A stretch of 64,000 nt of DNA from Faecalicatena contorta (lineage in GTDB: Bacteria > Bacillota > Clostridia > Lachnospirales > Lachnospiraceae): NCBI RefSeq assembly GCF_021531975.1, contig NZ_JAFBIY010000001.1:186001-250000 (forward strand), given 5' to 3'. The notes beneath the pieces are model-generated. The model was not told the DNA's origin. It was given only the letters and a program-made list of their open reading frames with translations, and did no database searches. This document shows, piece by piece, positions 27,155-35,933 of this stretch. Position numbers and translations under genes: made by a program. The number at the start of each line of letters is the position of its first letter. Position 1 is the first letter of the stretch.

Positions 27155-28331
27155 ATTTTTAGTAAGACATTTTGTAAAAGATTATAACGAAACAGAAAAG
27201 GTGTCTGTCCGTACAGCATATGGAGTGCTGGCAAGTATGGTAGGCATCTTTTGTAATGTGATTCTGTTTATTGTAAAGTGGATCGTGGGATTTGTGCTTC
27301 ATAGTATATCTGTTCAGGCGGATGCATTTAACAACCTGTCGGATGCAGCTTCCTCGATCGTAGGGCTTGTGGGAGTGAAGATGGCGGAAAAACCGGCAGA
27401 TGAAGATCACCCTTTCGGTCACGGAAGGATTGAATACATAGCAGCACTTGTAGTAGCCTTCCTTGTGCTGCAGGTGGGATTTACTTTTTTCAAAGATTCG
27501 ATCGGGAAGATAAGAGAGCCGGAACAGCTGAAGTTCCAGATTGTGTCCATAGTGGTCCTGCTTCTTTCCATCGGCGTGAAGCTGTGGATGAGCGTTTTTA
27601 ACCGGAGACTGGGCAAAAGGATAGATTCCAAGGTCATGCTGGCAACAGCAACAGATGCCATGGGTGATGTTGTCACAACATCTGCGACAATCGCTTCTCT
27701 GGTGTTCTGGCGTGTGACGGGCATCAATATTGACGGGATCGTAGGTCTTGGTGTATCACTGGTCGTAATGTGGGCCGGCATCGGAATTGCAAGGGATACG
27801 CTGGAGCCGCTCATTGGTGAGGCAGTGGATCCGGAAGTATATGAAAAGATAAAGGCATTTGTAGAAGGGTATGACGGAATAGAAGGAAGTCATGACCTGA
27901 TCGTACATAATTACGGACCTGGCAGAAGTATGGCATCCATACATGCAGAGGTTCCGAACGATGTTGACATTGAAGTATCGCATGAGATCATTGACAGGAT
28001 TGAAAGAGACGCAATTAAAAAGCTTGGTATTTTTCTGGTCATCCATATGGATCCGGTAGAGACAAAGGATGAGCAGGTGCTGCAGGTAAAGAAGCAGGTG
28101 GTCGACATACTGGAAGCACTCGATCCGGCAGTCAGCATACATGATTTTCGTCTGGTAGACGGAAAAGAACAGATTAATCTGATTTTTGATATGGTAGTGC
28201 CATTTTCTTATGATGACAAGAAGCAGAAGGAACTCAGAACGACACTTGTGAAACTTCTGCATGTGGCAGATAAGAGATATCAGTGCGTGATCACATTAGA
28301 GAGGAGTTTTGTGGCAGATGCAAAAGAGTAA
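27147..28331 (+). CDS. Cation diffusion facilitator transporter
   Basis: The start at 27147 (second of two ATGs) sits 5 bases after GGAGGA. The 394-residue protein has about six membrane segments. ADAFNNLSDAASS in TM2 and ATATDAMGDVVTTSA in TM5 supply the paired Asp residues of the metal site. DEDHPFGHGRIEY lies between TM2 and TM3. The C-terminal cytoplasmic domain ends in a long extension beyond VIHMDPV. Exports Zn, Mn or Fe by proton antiport in the family; the metal cannot be assigned. It overlaps spoIIR by 8 bases and the thioesterase gene by 14. Confidence 0.9.
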   Translation: MTEFLVRHFVKDYNETEKVSVRTAYGVLASMVGIFCNVILFIVKWIVGFVLHSISVQADAFNNLSDAASSIVGLVGVKMAEKPADEDHPFGHGRIEYIAALVVAFLVLQVGFTFFKDSIGKIREPEQLKFQIVSIVVLLLSIGVKLWMSVFNRRLGKRIDSKVMLATATDAMGDVVTTSATIASLVFWRVTGINIDGIVGLGVSLVVMWAGIGIARDTLEPLIGEAVDPEVYEKIKAFVEGYDGIEGSHDLIVHNYGPGRSMASIHAEVPNDVDIEVSHEIIDRIERDAIKKLGIFLVIHMDPVETKDEQVLQVKKQVVDILEALDPAVSIHDFRLVDGKEQINLIFDMVVPFSYDDKKQKELRTTLVKLLHVADKRYQCVITLERSFVADAKE

Positions 28332-29043
28332 TAAATACAGTTTCCAAAGCCGGGTACGGTTCAGTGAAGTGGATCATACAAAACGGATCACCCTTCCGGC
28401 GGTCATTAATTATTTTCAGGATTGCAGTACATTTCAGTCGGAAGATATCGGATACGGATTTGATTTTCTGACAGCAAAAAAACGTGCGTGGATATTGTCT
28501 TCCTGGCAGGTCGTTGTAGAACGCTATCCGAAGATCGGGGAAGAGATAACCGTCAGTACATGGGCGACCGGATTCAAAGGAATGCTGGGACAGAGAAATT
28601 TCTGCATGGAGGATAAAGAGGGCAGGAAAGTAGCTTATGCCAATTCTCTGTGGGTATATATGGATACGGAAAAGGGACGGCCGGTAAGACCAGATCAGGA
28701 AGAAACAGACGCATATGGCATCGGAGAGGCTCTTTCCATGGATTATGCGTCCAGAAAGATCGCGCTTCCGGAAAATGCAGAAATACTTGCAAAATTCCCG
28801 GTAAGAAAGTACCATATTGATACAAATGAACATGTAAACAACTGCCAGTACGTGCAGATGGCAATGGAAGTGCTTCCGGACGAAGCTGATATCCGGCAGG
28901 TGCGTGTGGAATATAAGAAGTCGGCAGTTTATGGAGACAGGATTGTTCCGAAGATTGCTGTTACAGATGAACGGACAGTCGTAGAGCTGTGTGATGAGGC
29001 AGGGAGTCCTTTCGCAATCGCAGAATTTGTGAAGAGTAAGTAA
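28318..29043 (+). CDS. Acyl-ACP thioesterase (FatA-like)
   Basis: A 241-residue protein from ATG 28318 (GAGGAG 11 bases upstream; a TTG at 28309 is too close). It has two hot-dog folds: the first around VRFSEVDHTKRITLPAVINY with RAWILSSWQV, the second with KYHIDTNEHVNNCQYVQMA, containing the Asn/His pair of acyl-ACP thioesterases. It releases fatty acids from acyl-carrier protein. Bacterial members probably adjust free fatty acid pools. Confidence 0.87.
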   Translation: MQKSNKYSFQSRVRFSEVDHTKRITLPAVINYFQDCSTFQSEDIGYGFDFLTAKKRAWILSSWQVVVERYPKIGEEITVSTWATGFKGMLGQRNFCMEDKEGRKVAYANSLWVYMDTEKGRPVRPDQEETDAYGIGEALSMDYASRKIALPENAEILAKFPVRKYHIDTNEHVNNCQYVQMAMEVLPDEADIRQVRVEYKKSAVYGDRIVPKIAVTDERTVVELCDEAGSPFAIAEFVKSK

Positions 29044-29062
29044 AAGAGAAAACAGGAGACAG

Positions 29063-29908
29063 ATGAAAATGAGATTGATGGATGAATTGGGAAAAAGAAG
29101 GATGCTTACGGTTGTAAAAAAAGTGGATTTCGGTGTGTATCTGGGAACAAAGGAAGAGAGGGTACTCCTTCCGAAGAAACAGGTTCCGGCGGGAATCGAG
29201 CTGGGGGATCCGATAGAAGTATTTCTTTACAAAGATTCCAGTGACCGTCTGATCGCGACAACGGCGATGCCGAAGATTACGATTGGAGAGCTGGCGGTGC
29301 TTACGGTGAAAGACACGGCAAGAATCGGCGCATTTCTGGACTGGGGGCTGGAAAAAGACCTGCTGCTTCCCTTCCGTGAACAGACCGCAAAGGTGAAAAA
29401 GGGGGATCAGGTACTCGTCTCTCTTTATGTGGACAAGACAGGAAGACTTTGTGCAACAATGAAGGTATATGAAAAGCTTGTCAAAGATTCTCCGTATAAG
29501 AAGGATGACCATGTGGAAGGAATCGTATATGAGATCAGTGATAATTTTGGTGCTTTTGTGGCAGTAGATAATTGTTACAGTGCGCTGATACCTAAGAGAG
29601 AACCAAGTGGCAGCCTGAAGGTAGGAGATGTGGTGCATGCACGGGTTTCCAGGGTGCATGAGGACGGCAAAATGGATCTGAGCATACGTGAGAAAGCGTT
29701 TATTCAGATGGACGCTGACGCACAGATGATCATGGAATATATGGAAAAACGCGGCGGCAGTATGCCATTTACCGATAAGGCAGATCCGGAGCTTATCAAA
29801 AAAGAGCTTGGTCTTAGTAAAAATGCATTTAAACGGGCGGTTGGACGTCTTTTAAAAGAGCATAAGATACAAATTACGGGGAAATCTATTGAAATCCTCG
29901 GCAAATAA
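29063..29908 (+). CDS. cvfB: CvfB-like S1 RNA-binding protein
   Basis: A 281-residue protein with three tandem S1-type OB folds (LTVVKKVDFGVYLGTKEERV; VKDTARIGAFLDWGLEKDLL; VEGIVYEISDNFGAFVAVD) and a C-terminal winged helix (LIKKELGLSKNAFKRAVGRL). This is the CvfB architecture known from Staphylococcus, where it binds RNA and affects virulence-gene expression. The target here is unknown. Confidence 0.88.
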   Translation: MKMRLMDELGKRRMLTVVKKVDFGVYLGTKEERVLLPKKQVPAGIELGDPIEVFLYKDSSDRLIATTAMPKITIGELAVLTVKDTARIGAFLDWGLEKDLLLPFREQTAKVKKGDQVLVSLYVDKTGRLCATMKVYEKLVKDSPYKKDDHVEGIVYEISDNFGAFVAVDNCYSALIPKREPSGSLKVGDVVHARVSRVHEDGKMDLSIREKAFIQMDADAQMIMEYMEKRGGSMPFTDKADPELIKKELGLSKNAFKRAVGRLLKEHKIQITGKSIEILGK

Positions 29909-29948
29909 GTTATAATTATGAACGTATAGAAGAAAAGGAGAGATAAAG

Positions 29949-30182
29949 ATGAAAGTACAGAATATTACAGATATTGATGGATTTTTTAAGGTAGTGGATT
30001 CCTGCAAAGGAAAAGTTGAATTAGTAACAGGAGAGGGCGACAGACTGAATCTGAAGTCCAAATTATCACAGTATGTATCAATGGCAAATATTTTCTCTAA
30101 CGGAGAGATTCCGGAGCTTGAGATTGTAGCACATGAGCCGGAAGATATTGATAAATTAGTAAAGTTTATGATTTGCGGCTAA
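29949..30182 (+). CDS. Small HPr-like protein without the phosphocarrier histidine
   Basis: A 77-residue protein behind AAAAGGAGAG. Its pattern (NITDIDGFFKVVDSCKGKVE, then RLNLKSKLSQYVSMAN and a final helix) follows the HPr fold. The active-site His15 region is replaced, while the KS that holds regulatory Ser46 in HPr/Crh is kept. It is probably regulatory rather than a PTS phosphocarrier. A similar gene is at 61811. Confidence 0.6.
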   Translation: MKVQNITDIDGFFKVVDSCKGKVELVTGEGDRLNLKSKLSQYVSMANIFSNGEIPELEIVAHEPEDIDKLVKFMICG

Positions 30183-30198
30183 CAGATAGAAAAGACGG

Positions 30199-30225
30199 CG
30201 TCAGCGGGCATAGAGCTTGCTGGCG
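30199..30225 (+). terminator. Hairpin between the HPr-like gene and dnaE
   Basis: Eleven-base arms (30199-30209 and 30215-30225, with three G-T pairs) enclose a 5-base loop, followed by TTATTTG. The weak T-run makes it an inefficient terminator at best. Confidence 0.4.
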
Positions 30226-30263
30226 TTATTTGACTTATAGGAAACTTTTTAAGAGGGATAATT

Positions 30264-33200
30264 ATGAGTTTTGTACACTTGCACGTCCATACAGAGTACA
30301 GTCTTCTGGACGGTTCCAATAAGATTAAGGAGTGTGTGGCCAGGGTAAAGGAACTGGGCATGAATAGCGTCGCGATCACAGATCATGGTTGTATGTTCGG
30401 AGTGATTGATTTTTATAAGGCGGCGAAAGCAGCCGGGATAAGGCCGATTCTTGGCTGTGAGGTATATGTGGCTCCGGGCTCCAGATTTGATAAAGAGGCA
30501 TTCGGAAGTGGTGATGACAGATATTATCACCTTGTTCTTCTTGCGGAAAATGATCAGGGCTACCATAATCTTATGAAAATCGTTTCCAGAGGATATACAG
30601 AAGGGTATTATTACAAGCCTCGTGTAGATATGGAGATTCTGGAAGAGTTCCACGAGGGCATTATTGCACTGAGCGCCTGCCTTGCGGGTGAAGTGCAGAG
30701 GAATATTGCCCGTGGCATGTACAGTGAGGGAAAGGCAGCGGCTCTTCGCTATGAGGCCGTATTCGGAAAAGGAAATTTCTACCTGGAACTTCAGGATCAT
30801 GGCATACCGGAACAGCGGATGGTTAACCAGTCACTTTTCCGTATGTCACAGGAGACAGGTATCCCGCTCGTGGCGACGAATGATGTGCATTATACTTATG
30901 CCGAGGATGAGAAGCCCCATGACATTCTGCTGTGTATCCAGACGGGAAAGAAGCTGGCAGACGAAGATCGCATGCGCTACGAAGGTGGGCAGTATTACAT
31001 CAAATCAGAAGAAGAGATGCGGACGTTGTTCCCGTACGCACTGGAAGCACTGGAAAATACTCAGAAGATCGCAGACCGCTGTCAGGTAGAGATTGTTTTT
31101 GGTGAGACAAAGCTTCCGAAATATGATGTGCCGGAAGGATATACTTCATGGGAATATCTGAATAAGCTCTGTTATGAAGGGCTGGAAAAGCGTTATCCGA
31201 ATCCGTCCCAGGAGCTTCGTGACAGGTTGTCTTATGAGCTTTCTGTTATTCGTTCCATGGGGTATGTAGATTACTTCCTGATCGTGTGGGACTTTATCAA
31301 ATATGCCAAGGATCATCAGATCATGGTCGGCCCGGGTCGTGGTTCAGCAGCCGGAAGTATTGTTTCCTATTGCCTGGAAATTACAAGTATCGACCCGATC
31401 CGCTACCAGCTGCTTTTTGAACGTTTCCTGAATCCGGAACGTGTGTCCATGCCGGATATAGACGTGGACTTCTGCTTTGAAAGAAGGCAGGAAGTGATCG
31501 ATTATGTAGTAGAAAAATATGGTTCCGACCGGGTGGTGCAGATTGTTACTTTTGGTACGCTGGCGGCCAGAGGTGTCATCCGTGACGTAGGACGTGTCAT
31601 GGATCTTCCGTATGCATTTGTCGATTCGATTGCCAAGATGGTACCGAAAGAACTGAATATTACTCTGGAACGTGCGCTTAAGAGTCCGGAACTTAAGAAA
31701 GCTTATGAGGAGGATCCGCAGGTTAAAGAGCTGATTGATATGTCCAGACGTCTGGAAGGTCTGCCGAGGCATACTTCTATGCATGCGGCAGGTGTCGTGA
31801 TCAGTCAGAAGGCGGTGGATGAATATGTACCGCTCTCACTTGGGGCAGATGGCTCCGTTACGACACAGTTTACGATGACGACGCTGGAAGAGCTGGGACT
31901 TCTGAAAATGGATTTTCTCGGGCTTCGTACACTTACAGTTATTCAGGATGCTGTGCAGCTGGCAGGTGAAAGCTCCGGGAAGAAGATAGATATTAATGCA
32001 ATCGATTACAATGATAAGGCTGTTCTGGATTCCATCGGAAGCGGAAAGACAGATGGTATTTTCCAGTTGGAAAGTGCCGGAATGAAGAGCTTTATGAAGG
32101 AGCTAAAACCGCAGAGCCTGGAAGATATTATCGCCGGTATTTCTTTGTACCGGCCGGGACCGATGGATTTTATCCCGCAGTATATACGAGGTAAGAACCA
32201 TCCGGAAACGATTACTTATGACTGCCCGCAGCTGGAACCGATACTGGCACCGACTTACGGCTGTATCGTATATCAGGAGCAGGTTATGCAGATCGTCCGC
32301 GATCTTGCCGGGTATACACTGGGACGAAGTGATCTTCTCAGGCGCGCCATGTCTAAGAAAAAGGGCGATGTCATGCAGAAAGAAAGACAGAACTTCGTCT
32401 ATGGTAATCCGGAAGAAGGCGTGCCTGGATGTCTGGCAAATGGCATTGATGAAAAGACTGCGAATAAGATCTATGATGAAATGATTGATTTTGCAAAATA
32501 TGCTTTTAATAAATCACATGCAGCTGCTTATGCGGTAGTATCATATCAGACAGCCTGGTTAAAATACTATTATCCGGTTGAGTTCATGGCGGCGCTTATG
32601 ACTTCCGTTATCGATAATCCCGGAAAGGTGGCAGAATACATTTACAGCTGCCGGCAGATGGGAATTCGTATTCTTCCACCGGATATCAACAAAGGTGTAG
32701 GTAATTTCTCCGTAGATGACGGAAATATCCGCTATGGTCTTGCGGCAATTAAGAGTATCGGACGACCGGTCATTGAATCCATTCTGGAAGAGCGAAATGC
32801 AAGAGGTGAGTTCAAAACGCTTAAGGACTTCATCGAGCGTATGACGAGCAAGGAAGTGAATAAGCGGACGATCGAGAACTTTATCAAGTCAGGAGCATTT
32901 GACAGCCTGGGCGGTACGAGGAAACAGTTCATGATGATCTATATACAGATTCTCGATCAGGTCAATCAGGAGCGCAAGTATTCCATGGCAGGTCAGATGT
33001 CACTGTTTGACATGGTAAGTGATGACCAGAAGGCAGAGTTTGACATTTCTCTGCCGCCTGTAGGCGAATATGAAAAAGAAGTCAGGCTTGCATTTGAAAA
33101 AGAGGTACTTGGTATATATTTAAGTGGTCATCCAATGGAAGAGTATGAAGAGAAATGGCGAAAGAGTATCTCACGGACAACCATGGATTTCCAGCTGGAT

Positions 33201-33737
33201 GAAGAAACCGGTAGAACAAAGGTACATGATGGTGCAATGGAAATTGTCGGTGGTATTATCGCGGCAAAGACGATCAAGTATACAAAGAACAACAAGACGA
33301 TGTGCTTCCTTACGCTGGAGGATCTTGTGGGAACAGTGGAGATTGTTGTATTCCCGAGAGATTACGAAAAATATGCGCAGTATCTGAATGAGGAAAGCAA
33401 GATATTTGTCCGGGGAAGGGTATCTGAGGAAGATGATGCGTCCAGTAAGCTGATCTGTGAAAAGGTGATTCCTTTTGAGCAGACGAAGAAGGAATTGTGG
33501 CTTCAGTATACGGATAAGGAAACGTTTATAAGAGAGGAAAAGATACTCTATGATATGATTGGAAGTTCTGACGGAGAGGATCAGGTGGTCATCTATTGTA
33601 AGGCAGAACGTGCCATAAAAAGGCTTCCTGCGAACCGAAATATTCACGTTGATGCCGCATTATTGAGCAGATTGACGAATTATCTTGGAGAATCTTGTGT
33701 AAAAGTGATAGAAAAACCCATTGAAAACATTGGCTAA
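30264..33737 (+). CDS. dnaE: DNA polymerase III alpha subunit (DnaE)
   Basis: A 1157-residue protein. The N-terminal PHP domain begins VHLHVHTEYSLLDGSNKI and has AITDHGCMFG. The polymerase palm carries GPGRGSAAGS and the catalytic PDIDVDFCFERR; RHTSMHAAGVVIS and FALYR-like FNKSHAAAYAVVSYQTAW follow. A helix-hairpin-helix region and a C-terminal OB fold (EIVGGIIAAKTIKYTKNNKT) complete it. Clostridia use PolC as main replicase, so this is likely the DnaE that extends primers or acts in lagging-strand and repair synthesis. Confidence 0.95.
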   Translation: MSFVHLHVHTEYSLLDGSNKIKECVARVKELGMNSVAITDHGCMFGVIDFYKAAKAAGIRPILGCEVYVAPGSRFDKEAFGSGDDRYYHLVLLAENDQGYHNLMKIVSRGYTEGYYYKPRVDMEILEEFHEGIIALSACLAGEVQRNIARGMYSEGKAAALRYEAVFGKGNFYLELQDHGIPEQRMVNQSLFRMSQETGIPLVATNDVHYTYAEDEKPHDILLCIQTGKKLADEDRMRYEGGQYYIKSEEEMRTLFPYALEALENTQKIADRCQVEIVFGETKLPKYDVPEGYTSWEYLNKLCYEGLEKRYPNPSQELRDRLSYELSVIRSMGYVDYFLIVWDFIKYAKDHQIMVGPGRGSAAGSIVSYCLEITSIDPIRYQLLFERFLNPERVSMPDIDVDFCFERRQEVIDYVVEKYGSDRVVQIVTFGTLAARGVIRDVGRVMDLPYAFVDSIAKMVPKELNITLERALKSPELKKAYEEDPQVKELIDMSRRLEGLPRHTSMHAAGVVISQKAVDEYVPLSLGADGSVTTQFTMTTLEELGLLKMDFLGLRTLTVIQDAVQLAGESSGKKIDINAIDYNDKAVLDSIGSGKTDGIFQLESAGMKSFMKELKPQSLEDIIAGISLYRPGPMDFIPQYIRGKNHPETITYDCPQLEPILAPTYGCIVYQEQVMQIVRDLAGYTLGRSDLLRRAMSKKKGDVMQKERQNFVYGNPEEGVPGCLANGIDEKTANKIYDEMIDFAKYAFNKSHAAAYAVVSYQTAWLKYYYPVEFMAALMTSVIDNPGKVAEYIYSCRQMGIRILPPDINKGVGNFSVDDGNIRYGLAAIKSIGRPVIESILEERNARGEFKTLKDFIERMTSKEVNKRTIENFIKSGAFDSLGGTRKQFMMIYIQILDQVNQERKYSMAGQMSLFDMVSDDQKAEFDISLPPVGEYEKEVRLAFEKEVLGIYLSGHPMEEYEEKWRKSISRTTMDFQLDEETGRTKVHDGAMEIVGGIIAAKTIKYTKNNKTMCFLTLEDLVGTVEIVVFPRDYEKYAQYLNEESKIFVRGRVSEEDDASSKLICEKVIPFEQTKKELWLQYTDKETFIREEKILYDMIGSSDGEDQVVIYCKAERAIKRLPANRNIHVDAALLSRLTNYLGESCVKVIEKPIENIG

Positions 33738-33802
33738 TTCATGTAAAATGTGGCATGACAAGGGAGAAATTGTATAATCAGATTTTATGGAGGAGAAAAA
33801 TC

Positions 33803-34780
33803 ATGGCAGGAAAAGAGATTCGTACAATTGGTGTTCTGACAAGTGGAGGAGATGCTCCGGGGATGAATGCAGCAATTCGTTCAGTTGTAAGAACTGCTTT
33901 GGGGAAAGGACTGAAGGTCAGAGGTATTCGTAAGGGATATCAGGGACTTTTAGATGAAGAGATTATTGATTTATCTGCAAGAGATGTGTCTGACACAATT
34001 CAGAGAGGTGGTACTATTCTTCAGACAGCACGCTGTGCTGAGATGCGTACAGAAGAAGGTCAGCAAAAGGCAGCAGCTATTTGTAAAAAATATGGTATTG
34101 ACGGACTGGTTGTTATCGGTGGAGATGGTTCTTTTGCCGGCGCACAGAAACTTGCTAATTTAGGAATAAATACAATTGGTATTCCAGGTACGATCGATCT
34201 GGATATTGCATGCACAGAGTATACGATTGGGTTTGATACTGCTGTTAATACAGCAATGGAAGCAATTGATAAGGTGCGTGACACATCCACATCTCATGAG
34301 AGATGTTCCATTATCGAGGTTATGGGAAGAGATGCCGGTTATCTTGCATTATGGTGTGGTATCGCAAACGGTGCAGAACGTATCCTGATGCCGGAAGAGC
34401 ATGATTATAATGAAGAGGCTATTATTGCAGATATCCAGGAAAGCAGAAAGCGTGGTAAGAAGAATTACATTATCATCAATGCAGAAGGTATTGGAGATTC
34501 TATCAATATGGCGAAGAGAATTGAAGAAGCAACCGGTATGGAGACAAGAGCAACCATCATCGGTCATATGCAGCGCGGTGGAAGTCCGACATGTAAGGAC
34601 AGAGTATATGCTTCCATTATGGGTGCGATGGCAGTGGATCTTTTGCTGGAAGGAAAGACAAACCGTGTTGTTGGATATAAGCATGGTGAATATGTAGACT
34701 TTGATATCAATGAGGCGCTTGGTATGCAGAAGGGTATTCCTGCATATCAGTATGAGATTGCAAAACAGCTTGCATTATAA
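33803..34780 (+). CDS. pfkA: ATP-dependent 6-phosphofructokinase
   Basis: ATG 33803 has GGAGGAG eight bases upstream; the protein has 325 residues. Key motifs: TSGGDAPGMNAAIR, GGDGSFAGAQKL (ATP loop; Asp rather than pyrophosphate-type sequence), GIPGTIDLDIACTEYTIGF and EVMGRDAGYLAL. The catalytic Asp pair of TIDxD is kept, with Leu between where most PfkA proteins have Asn. It catalyses the committed step of glycolysis. Confidence 0.94.
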   Translation: MAGKEIRTIGVLTSGGDAPGMNAAIRSVVRTALGKGLKVRGIRKGYQGLLDEEIIDLSARDVSDTIQRGGTILQTARCAEMRTEEGQQKAAAICKKYGIDGLVVIGGDGSFAGAQKLANLGINTIGIPGTIDLDIACTEYTIGFDTAVNTAMEAIDKVRDTSTSHERCSIIEVMGRDAGYLALWCGIANGAERILMPEEHDYNEEAIIADIQESRKRGKKNYIIINAEGIGDSINMAKRIEEATGMETRATIIGHMQRGGSPTCKDRVYASIMGAMAVDLLLEGKTNRVVGYKHGEYVDFDINEALGMQKGIPAYQYEIAKQLAL

Positions 34781-34789
34781 GCAGACGAT

Positions 34790-35230
34790 ATGACAAAAGA
34801 TGTATTAGTAACAATATCCGGACTCCATTACGACGACAACATAATGGAGTCCGCAGAAGAAAATGAAGCAATAGAGGTAATTACTCCTGCGACATATTAT
34901 TTTAAGAATGGAAAACATTATGTTCTCTATGATGAGGTCGTGGAGGGAATACCGGGAACGATCAAGAACCGGATCAAGATTCAGGAAGGAAAGATGCTTG
35001 AGATCACAAAGAGTGGCATCACGAATTCACAGATGGTTTTTGAGAAGGATAAGATCAATGTCACACAGTATGCAACTCCCTATGGGGAGATAACGGTAGG
35101 CACTTATACAAGAGACTTACGTGTAGACGTCAGTGAAGACAACATAGACGTCTATGTGAGTTATTCACTGGATGTAGAGCGTGAGAAGCTTGCCGAATGT
35201 GACATCCGTATGAATATCAGAGCAAAATAA
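34790..35230 (+). CDS. DUF1934 beta-barrel protein
   Basis: A 146-residue protein nine bases after pfkA. The sequence (TKDVLVTISGLHYDD, VITPATYYFKNGKHYVLYDE, GEITVGTYTRDLRVDVSED) fits DUF1934, a small lipocalin-like barrel of Firmicutes (YwiB family). No catalytic motif is visible and its job is unknown. It ends at the convergent terminator at 35231. Confidence 0.82.
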   Translation: MTKDVLVTISGLHYDDNIMESAEENEAIEVITPATYYFKNGKHYVLYDEVVEGIPGTIKNRIKIQEGKMLEITKSGITNSQMVFEKDKINVTQYATPYGEITVGTYTRDLRVDVSEDNIDVYVSYSLDVEREKLAECDIRMNIRAK

Positions 35231-35269
35231 AAGGGACGTAGTAAATTTTCAAAATACTACGTCCTTTTT
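35231..35269. terminator. Bidirectional terminator, GGGACG-family hairpin
   Basis: Ten-base perfect arms GGACGTAGTA (35235-35244 region) and TACTACGTCC, extended by an inner TTTT/AAAA, are followed by TTTTT; a run of A lies on the other side. It sits between convergent stops at 35230 and 35276 and resembles the hairpins at 3309 and 17105. Confidence 0.8.
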
Positions 35270-35275
35270 GTGTCC

Positions 35276-35716
35276 TTATTCGCCTTTTAATCTTGCAAAG
35301 AAGCCTTTCTTCTTCTGAGGTGTCTCTAAAGGTCCTCTTAATCCTTTGACTGCTGTAATGTAAATACCACTTACAGTTGCCTTAACTTCCTTCTTCACCG
35401 GAATGAGTGGATAAATCTGTGCATCGCACATAAGAGTCATTACCTTAGGACCAACCTTTGCCTTTACTACCGGCACTTTTGAACGACGAAGATACTTCGG
35501 TGTGTTCTCCAGTACGATGGCCGGGAGTCCTGCGTCTTTCATTCTTAACTTGCCCTTATCGATAATCAGCATAGATACGGTCTGTGCAACAGCGTCGAGC
35601 TGTTCCTGCTGTTCAGCCTGCTTCTTTTCTGCTCTTTTTCCAAGGAAATATAATGCAACGCACGCAACAATTAATACGATCAATATAACTAATAAAACAA
35701 TAGTAAATGTGCTCAC
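35276..35716 (-). CDS. Single-pass membrane protein of unknown function
   Basis: GTG 35716 is chosen because AGGAGG lies seven bases upstream; 146 residues. An N-terminal membrane helix (STFTIVLLVILIVLIVACVA) is followed by a short coiled basic/acidic stretch (KRAEKKQAEQQEQ) and a compact domain (AQTVSMLIIDKGKLRMKDAG, then KVMTLMCDAQIYPLIPVKKE) ending in a basic tail. I do not recognise the domain. It probably faces the cytoplasm by its positive-charge pattern. Confidence 0.65.
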   Translation of the reverse strand: MSTFTIVLLVILIVLIVACVALYFLGKRAEKKQAEQQEQLDAVAQTVSMLIIDKGKLRMKDAGLPAIVLENTPKYLRRSKVPVVKAKVGPKVMTLMCDAQIYPLIPVKKEVKATVSGIYITAVKGLRGPLETPQKKKGFFARLKGE

Positions 35717-35933
35717 GGAAAATCCTCCTGTTTTCTTCTGTTTCTTATTATTCGCAAATCTCATTGTATCATTGTTTGTAGGGAAGTGCAAGTATTTTCA
35801 CACCGTGCAGATGCTGAAAGAGTGAAATATGTGTGAAAAGTGTTTTCAAGAAGTCTGGAATGTGATATAACATAATGGTATATTGAGAAATCACATATAT
35901 GTATATAATAATAAGAAATGAACGAGGTGCAGT

